A stretch of DNA of 64,000 bases, from NCBI RefSeq assembly GCF_023630175.1, contig NZ_JALLIN010000035.1, positions 16,486 through 80,485 of the forward strand, given 5' to 3'. The notes under the pieces are model-generated. The model had not been told where the DNA came from. It searched no databases and worked only from the letters and a program-made list of their open reading frames with translations. Of the stretch, positions 60,428-64,000 are shown piece by piece. Source of the DNA: Streptomyces cellostaticus. GTDB lineage: Bacteria > Actinomycetota > Actinomycetes > Streptomycetales > Streptomycetaceae. Position numbers and translations under genes: made by a program. Numbering within the stretch: position 1 is the first letter of the stretch; every line of letters begins with the position of its first letter.

Positions 60428-60454
60428 CCCCTGGCCGACCACCTCGGCCAGGGG
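60428..60454 (+). terminator. Stem-loop terminator after aacS
   Basis: Perfect 11-bp stem CCCCTGGCCGA / TCGGCCAGGGG, 5-base loop, about 95 bases after the stop codon. Confidence 0.7.
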
Positions 60455-60515
60455 CGTTGTCAGTGCCCCCGGTTACTGTGAGTGAGCACTGATCGACCGC
60501 GCACTTGGGGGAAAC

Positions 60516-61409
60516 ATGGCGCACACCGACCAGCAGACCATGCGACGCGTCCTGCGCCGCGAGATCGCCGGCACCATCGCACTGCTCGCCGACGAACACG
60601 ACTTCAGCGTCATGCGGCGCTACCGCAGCTTCGTCTTCGACGACCACACCGCCTACCTGCGGCAGGTGGAATCCCTGCTGAAGAGCCGGGCGGCCCGGGG
60701 CGGACACACCACGCTGGCCCTGTTCGACCCCGAGGACTACGCCGCGTTCTGCGCGGAGACCGGCCTGGACCCGGAGGCATCCGCCAGCCGTGCCCGGTTC
60801 ACCGCGCGACTGGCGGCCACCGCCCCCACCGTCCCCTACGACGGCCGTCCGCTCACCGCACTCCTGCCCGACCTCGTCGACGAATCCGTACGACGGGCCG
60901 CCCAGGACTACGCCACGATCCTTCTGACCCGCCTCGGCCCCTGCGCCACCTGCGGCGAGGACATCGGCCGGGCCGCCTTCACCCGCGCTTCCGACCTCGT
61001 CGCCCGCATCCTCGACTCCGCCCCGCCCGGCGACCGTCATCTCGTCTGCAGCGTCTCGGCACCGGCGGAGACCCTCGTCGCCGTCCTCCACGCCGAGCGG
61101 GGCACCGAGGGCACCCCCGAAGTCGACGAGGCGGAAGCCCTCGAACTCACCTGCGTCGTGGCCCTCGGCCTCGCCACCCGGATCCCCGGCGGCCTGGTCA
61201 TGCGGGTCAGCTCGCCCGGCACGCCCGACCGCGTGCACGGCTGGCGGCTGCGCGGCGGCGACCTCGTACCCCTGAGCGCCGCCGAGGTCTTCGACGCCTA
61301 CTGCACGGACGCCGAATCCGGCGACCTCATCAGTCCCGAACCGGACGTCGACTACTGCGCACCGCCCGACCTCGGACGGCGGGACACACCACCGGAGCAC
61401 CGCCACTGA
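60516..61409 (+). CDS. Conserved unknown protein beside ptsI
   Basis: 297 aa. ATG after GGGGGAAAC, a strong ribosome binding site. N-terminal helical part (RRVLRREIAGTIALLADEHDFSVMRRYRSFVFDDHTAYLRQVESLLKSRAARGGHTTLALFDPEDYAAFC) and a C-terminal part with a CxxC pair (PCATCGEDIG, residues about 144-153) and later Cys. No membrane helix or catalytic motif. Same neighbourhood as in S. coelicolor, next to ptsI. Function unknown. Confidence 0.82.
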   Translation: MAHTDQQTMRRVLRREIAGTIALLADEHDFSVMRRYRSFVFDDHTAYLRQVESLLKSRAARGGHTTLALFDPEDYAAFCAETGLDPEASASRARFTARLAATAPTVPYDGRPLTALLPDLVDESVRRAAQDYATILLTRLGPCATCGEDIGRAAFTRASDLVARILDSAPPGDRHLVCSVSAPAETLVAVLHAERGTEGTPEVDEAEALELTCVVALGLATRIPGGLVMRVSSPGTPDRVHGWRLRGGDLVPLSAAEVFDAYCTDAESGDLISPEPDVDYCAPPDLGRRDTPPEHRH

Positions 61410-61414
61410 ACGCG

Positions 61415-61450
61415 CCAGGGGCGCCCCACCCGACGGCGGGACGCCCCTGG
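61415..61450. terminator. Stem-loop between the unknown gene and ptsI
   Basis: 9-bp stem CCAGGGGCG / CGCCCCTGG around an 18-base loop, between convergent genes; probably serves both. Confidence 0.6.
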
Positions 61451-61483
61451 ACCGGACCGACCGGTGCGAGCCGGGACCGGCTG

Positions 61484-63154
61484 CTACTCCCCGGACAGCA
61501 CCGCCTGCGCGGCGCCGCGCGCCTCGGCGGCGCTGTCCGCGGCCCGCGCGGCGGCGGCGGCCCGCTCGCACTGCGCCAGCGTGTACTTCGCCAGGGTCGC
61601 CCGCACGTACGGAAGGGACGCCGCGCCCATCGACAGGGAGGTGACGCCCAGACCGGTCAGCACACAGGCCAGCAGCGGGTCGGACGCGGCCTCACCGCAC
61701 ACCCCGCAGCTCTTGCCCTCGGCCTTCGCCGCCTCGGCGGACAGCGCCACCAGGTCGAGCAACGCCGGCTGCCACGGGTCCTGTAGCCGTGACACCGCCC
61801 CCACCTGGCGGTCCGCGGCGAAGGTGTACTGCGCGAGGTCATTGGTTCCCAGCGAAAGGAACTCGACCTCCTGGAGGATCGAACGCGCCCGCAGCGCGGC
61901 GGACGGGATCTCCACCATCGCGCCGAACTTCGCCCGGAGCCCCGCCTCGCGGCAGGCGTCCGCGAACGCCCGGGCATCCGCGCGGTCCGCCACCATGGGC
62001 GCCATGACCTCCAGGTAGACCGGCAGCCCCTCCGCGGCTCTGGCCAGCGCGGTGAGCTGAGTGCGCAGCACGTCGGGGTGGTCGAGCAGCGTCCGCAGAC
62101 CCCGCACGCCCAGCGCGGGGTTCGGCTCGTCCGCAGGGGTCAGGAACGCGAGCGGCTTGTCCGCGCCCGCGTCCAGCACCCGCACCACCACACGGCTTTC
62201 CGGGAACGCCTCCAGCACCTGCCGGTAGGCCTCCACCTGCTTGTCCTCGGACGGGGCGTTCCCGCTGTCGTCCAGGAACAGGAACTCCGTGCGGAACAGA
62301 CCGACACCCTCGGCGCCCGCCGCCACGGCGGCCGGCAGGTCCGCGGGCCCGCCGACGTTGGCGAGCAGCGGCATCTTGTGCCCGTCGGCCGTGGCGCCCG
62401 GACCGGTGGACGCCGCCAGCGCGGCCCTGCGTTCGGCGGCGGCCGCCTCCAGCCGGGCCCGCTTCTCGGCACTCGGGTTCACGAAGACGTCACCGGTGCT
62501 GCCGTCGACGGCCACCACCTTCCCCTCGGCCAGTTCCCCGGCGCCCGGCAGTGCCACGACGGCCGGAACGCCCAGGGCGCGCGCCAGGATGGCGCTGTGG
62601 CTGGTCGGCCCGCCCTCCTCGGTCACGAATCCGAGGACGAGCGCGGGGTCGAGCAGCGCCGTGTCCGCGGGCGCCAGATCGCGTGCCACCAGTACGTAGG
62701 GCTTGTCACTGTCCGGGACACCCGGCATCGGCACGCCCAGGAGCCGGGCGACGATGCGGTTCCGCACGTCGTCCAGGTCGGCCACCCGCCCGGCGAGGTA
62801 CTCCCCGGCGCCGGCCAGCAGCTCGCGGTACGCGGCGAACGCGTCGTACACGGCTCGTTCGGCCGTGCTCCCGACGGCGATCCGCCGTTCCACGTCGGCC
62901 ATCAGCTCGGGATCCTGGGCCATCATGGCCTGCGCCTCGAGCACCGCCTGGGCCTCGCCGCCGGCCAGGTTGCCGCGCGCCGTCAGGTCGGCCGCCACGG
63001 CGTCCACGGCCTGGCGGGCCCGTCCCTGCTCGCGTCCCGCCTCGTCCGCGGGTATCTGCTTGGCAGGCGGCTCCAGCACCGCCGTTCCCATGTGCCGAAC
63101 CTCGCCGATCGCCACACCGTGGCTCACGCCGACGCCTCGCAGCGTTGTCTCCAT
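61484..63154 (-). CDS. ptsI: Phosphoenolpyruvate-protein phosphotransferase (Enzyme I)
   Basis: 556 aa. Enzyme I takes phosphate from PEP and passes it to HPr. The N-terminal phospho-His is H186 in EEGGPTSHSAILARALGVPAVV (compare E. coli H189). PEP-binding residues sit in the C-terminal barrel (GLFRTEFLFLDD, LSLGTNDLAQYTFAADR). Ends in the usual MGAASLPYVRATLAKYTLAQCE. ATG start. 76 bases downstream of crr in the same operon. S. coelicolor ptsI is SCO1391; ptsH lies elsewhere and is not in this window. Confidence 0.97.
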   Translation of the reverse strand: METTLRGVGVSHGVAIGEVRHMGTAVLEPPAKQIPADEAGREQGRARQAVDAVAADLTARGNLAGGEAQAVLEAQAMMAQDPELMADVERRIAVGSTAERAVYDAFAAYRELLAGAGEYLAGRVADLDDVRNRIVARLLGVPMPGVPDSDKPYVLVARDLAPADTALLDPALVLGFVTEEGGPTSHSAILARALGVPAVVALPGAGELAEGKVVAVDGSTGDVFVNPSAEKRARLEAAAAERRAALAASTGPGATADGHKMPLLANVGGPADLPAAVAAGAEGVGLFRTEFLFLDDSGNAPSEDKQVEAYRQVLEAFPESRVVVRVLDAGADKPLAFLTPADEPNPALGVRGLRTLLDHPDVLRTQLTALARAAEGLPVYLEVMAPMVADRADARAFADACREAGLRAKFGAMVEIPSAALRARSILQEVEFLSLGTNDLAQYTFAADRQVGAVSRLQDPWQPALLDLVALSAEAAKAEGKSCGVCGEAASDPLLACVLTGLGVTSLSMGAASLPYVRATLAKYTLAQCERAAAAARAADSAAEARGAAQAVLSGE

Positions 63155-63230
63155 CTCACCGTCTCCGATAGTGCGGCGGGACCGCCGCCGCGGTGGTCGT
63201 CCTGTACGCCGCCCGACGGCGGCCCTGCCC

Positions 63231-63680
63231 TCAGTTCCAGGAGAAGAGGCTGTCGCCGGCCTTCACGTCACCGCTGTCCCGCAGTTCGGAGAGGGACTCG
63301 GCGGTGGCCTCGAGGGCCACGACGGGGCACACGGGGGACTTGCCGGCCGCCTCGACCGCGGCCGGGTCCCAGCGCACGATGCCCTGTCCACGCGCCACGG
63401 TGTCGCCCTTGCCGACGAGCAGCTCGAAGCCCTCGCCGTTGAGCTGAACGGTGTCGATGCCCAGATGGGTGAGCACGCCGTGCCCACTGCCGTCGACCAC
63501 GACGAAGGCGTGCGGATGCAGGGAAACGATGACGCCGTCCACGGGCGCCACGGCCACGGAGGGCTCACGCACGGGGTCGATCGCGGTGCCCGGGCCGACC
63601 ATGGCCCCGGAGAAGACCGGATCCGGCACTTCGGCCAGTCCGATGGCCCGACCGGCGAGAGGGGACGTCACGGTGGTCAT
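63231..63680 (-). CDS. crr: PTS glucose-type IIA component (Crr)
   Basis: 149 aa. The phosphorylated His is H72 in LTHLGIDTVQLNGEGF and the second active-site His is H57 in LHPHAF; the 15-residue spacing equals that of E. coli IIAGlc (H75, H90). It accepts phosphate from HPr and passes it to IIB components; in Streptomyces it serves N-acetylglucosamine uptake. The ATG follows GGGAGGCTTCCC. First gene of the crr-ptsI operon, with a DasR box upstream. S. coelicolor crr is SCO1390. Confidence 0.96.
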   Translation of the reverse strand: MTTVTSPLAGRAIGLAEVPDPVFSGAMVGPGTAIDPVREPSVAVAPVDGVIVSLHPHAFVVVDGSGHGVLTHLGIDTVQLNGEGFELLVGKGDTVARGQGIVRWDPAAVEAAGKSPVCPVVALEATAESLSELRDSGDVKAGDSLFSWN

Positions 63681-63775
63681 GGGAAGCCTCCCAGGAGTGG
63701 AGCTGCAGGTGGGGCCGTCACTGCCTGTCCCGTAAACGGGGCGCTGAGCAGCAGCGTATGCCAAAGGAAGTGACG

Positions 63776-63789
63776 GTTCCGTACGGAAC
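63776..63789. promoter_or_regulatory. Second palindrome between the DasR box and crr
   Basis: GTTCCGTACGGAAC is a perfect 14-bp inverted repeat 10 bases from the DasR box on the crr side. It could be a second regulator site near the crr promoter. Confidence 0.35.
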
Positions 63790-63799
63790 TTACCAGCAA

Positions 63800-63813
63800 G
63801 TGGTCTAGACCAC
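63800..63813. promoter_or_regulatory. DasR-responsive element (dre)
   Basis: GTGGTCTAGACCAC is a perfect palindrome and matches the dre core TGGTCTAGACCA. DasR, a GntR regulator that senses glucosamine-6-phosphate, is known to control pts genes in S. coelicolor. The site lies about 120 bases upstream of the crr start. Confidence 0.85.
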
Positions 63814-63985
63814 CAATGCTCTCGATTTGCACGGCCTCCGAGGCCGCGTGTACTGTCGTACTCCTGCCTGGGGCGATGCGACGCGAAAGTGTCGCGGTCC
63901 GGCAGCAACCAAACTGGTCAGATCCTCTCTCGGGGTCCCTTCCGCATGTCCGCGGAGGGTGGTCGGAGAGTCGGAAAAACACTGA

Positions 63986-63991
63986 TAGAGT
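63986..63991 (+). promoter_or_regulatory. TAGAGT -10 box at the window edge
   Basis: TAGAGT in ACTGATAGAGTTTGGAACAG, followed by the end of the window. The sequence resembles Streptomyces -10 regions of strong promoters such as those of rRNA operons, but the downstream sequence is missing. The stretch 63814-63985 holds no gene. Confidence 0.35.
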
Positions 63992-64000
63992 TTGGAACAG

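Noticed and set aside
1..64000. tRNA genes, CRISPR arrays, prophage or integrase genes, replication origin
   Set aside because: No GTTCGAATC-type T-arm with an acceptor stem, no regularly spaced repeats, no recombinase motif and no DnaA-box cluster were seen by eye. A tRNAscan or CRISPR search would be decisive.

Overview
The window is about 64 kb of very GC-rich DNA, with strong third-position G/C bias, GTG and ATG starts and G-rich ribosome binding sites. It reads as the chromosomal core of a Streptomyces species. The markers are a canonical rbpA with a sigma-R type promoter, ppm1 and fxsA beside it, a conservon (cvnABCD-type multi-component system), the crr-ptsI pair with a DasR site, several probable leaderless genes, and a Streptomyces-like palindromic MITE. 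The local order ppm1-fxsA-rbpA-MFS-GDPD-yczE-mocR and aacS-hypothetical-ptsI-crr fits the S. coelicolor region from about SCO1423 down to SCO1390. That comparison is from memory of well-known loci, not a search. || Layout. 1-5.2 kb: end of a PH-domain protein, a tandem pair of CNNM/CorC-type CBS membrane proteins, a MITE, and an EccA/CbbX-like AAA+ ATPase with TPR-like repeats. 5.6-11.7 kb: a small P-loop kinase, an unknown protein plus an APC permease, a Tat-exported C39-like peptidase, a 46-residue membrane protein missed by length cut-offs, and a TetR regulator. 11.9-16.5 kb: an acyl-CoA dehydrogenase behind a probable TetR operator, two small unknown proteins, a leaderless Lrp regulator and a YtcJ-like amidohydrolase. 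17-23.6 kb: Ppm1, FxsA, RbpA, an ATG22-like MFS protein, GDPD, YczE and its divergent MocR regulator. 23.7-28 kb: an FtsK-like protein with damaged Walker motifs plus a small membrane partner, an ankyrin protein, and a HEAT-repeat protein behind two coupled mini-ORFs. 28.3-31.5 kb: two GT4 glycosyltransferases and an SGNH esterase in one overlapping operon. 31.5-36.8 kb: a 5-oxoproline operon (MFS, DUF1445, PxpA, PxpB, PxpC) with a divergent GntR regulator and an operator inside the promoter spacer. 37-44.1 kb: a three-gene condensin-like system (MukF/MukE/MukB-like sizes and order) without a JetD/MksG nuclease gene. 45.1-53.1 kb: a conservon in which a fused single-chain 5-oxoprolinase/hydantoinase sits between cvnC and cvnD. 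53.4-60.3 kb: EAL-CBS-GGDEF protein, Nudix hydrolase, GH31 glycosidase, acetoacetyl-CoA synthetase. 60.5-64 kb: a conserved unknown gene, ptsI and crr under a DasR box, and a promoter-like sequence at the very edge. || How it fits together. The most unusual parts are the orphan MukFEB-like trio, whose SMC has Asn at the Walker B catalytic-Glu position; the conservon carrying an embedded oxoprolinase; and the fact that two unrelated 5-oxoprolinase systems lie about 12 kb apart. The pxp operon appears to import and open 5-oxoproline, possibly including the D form through the DUF1445 enzyme, under local GntR control. The PTS genes tie to N-acetylglucosamine signalling through DasR, and rbpA ties transcription to thiol stress. 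No tRNA, rRNA gene, CRISPR array, insertion-sequence transposase or prophage gene was found in the window.
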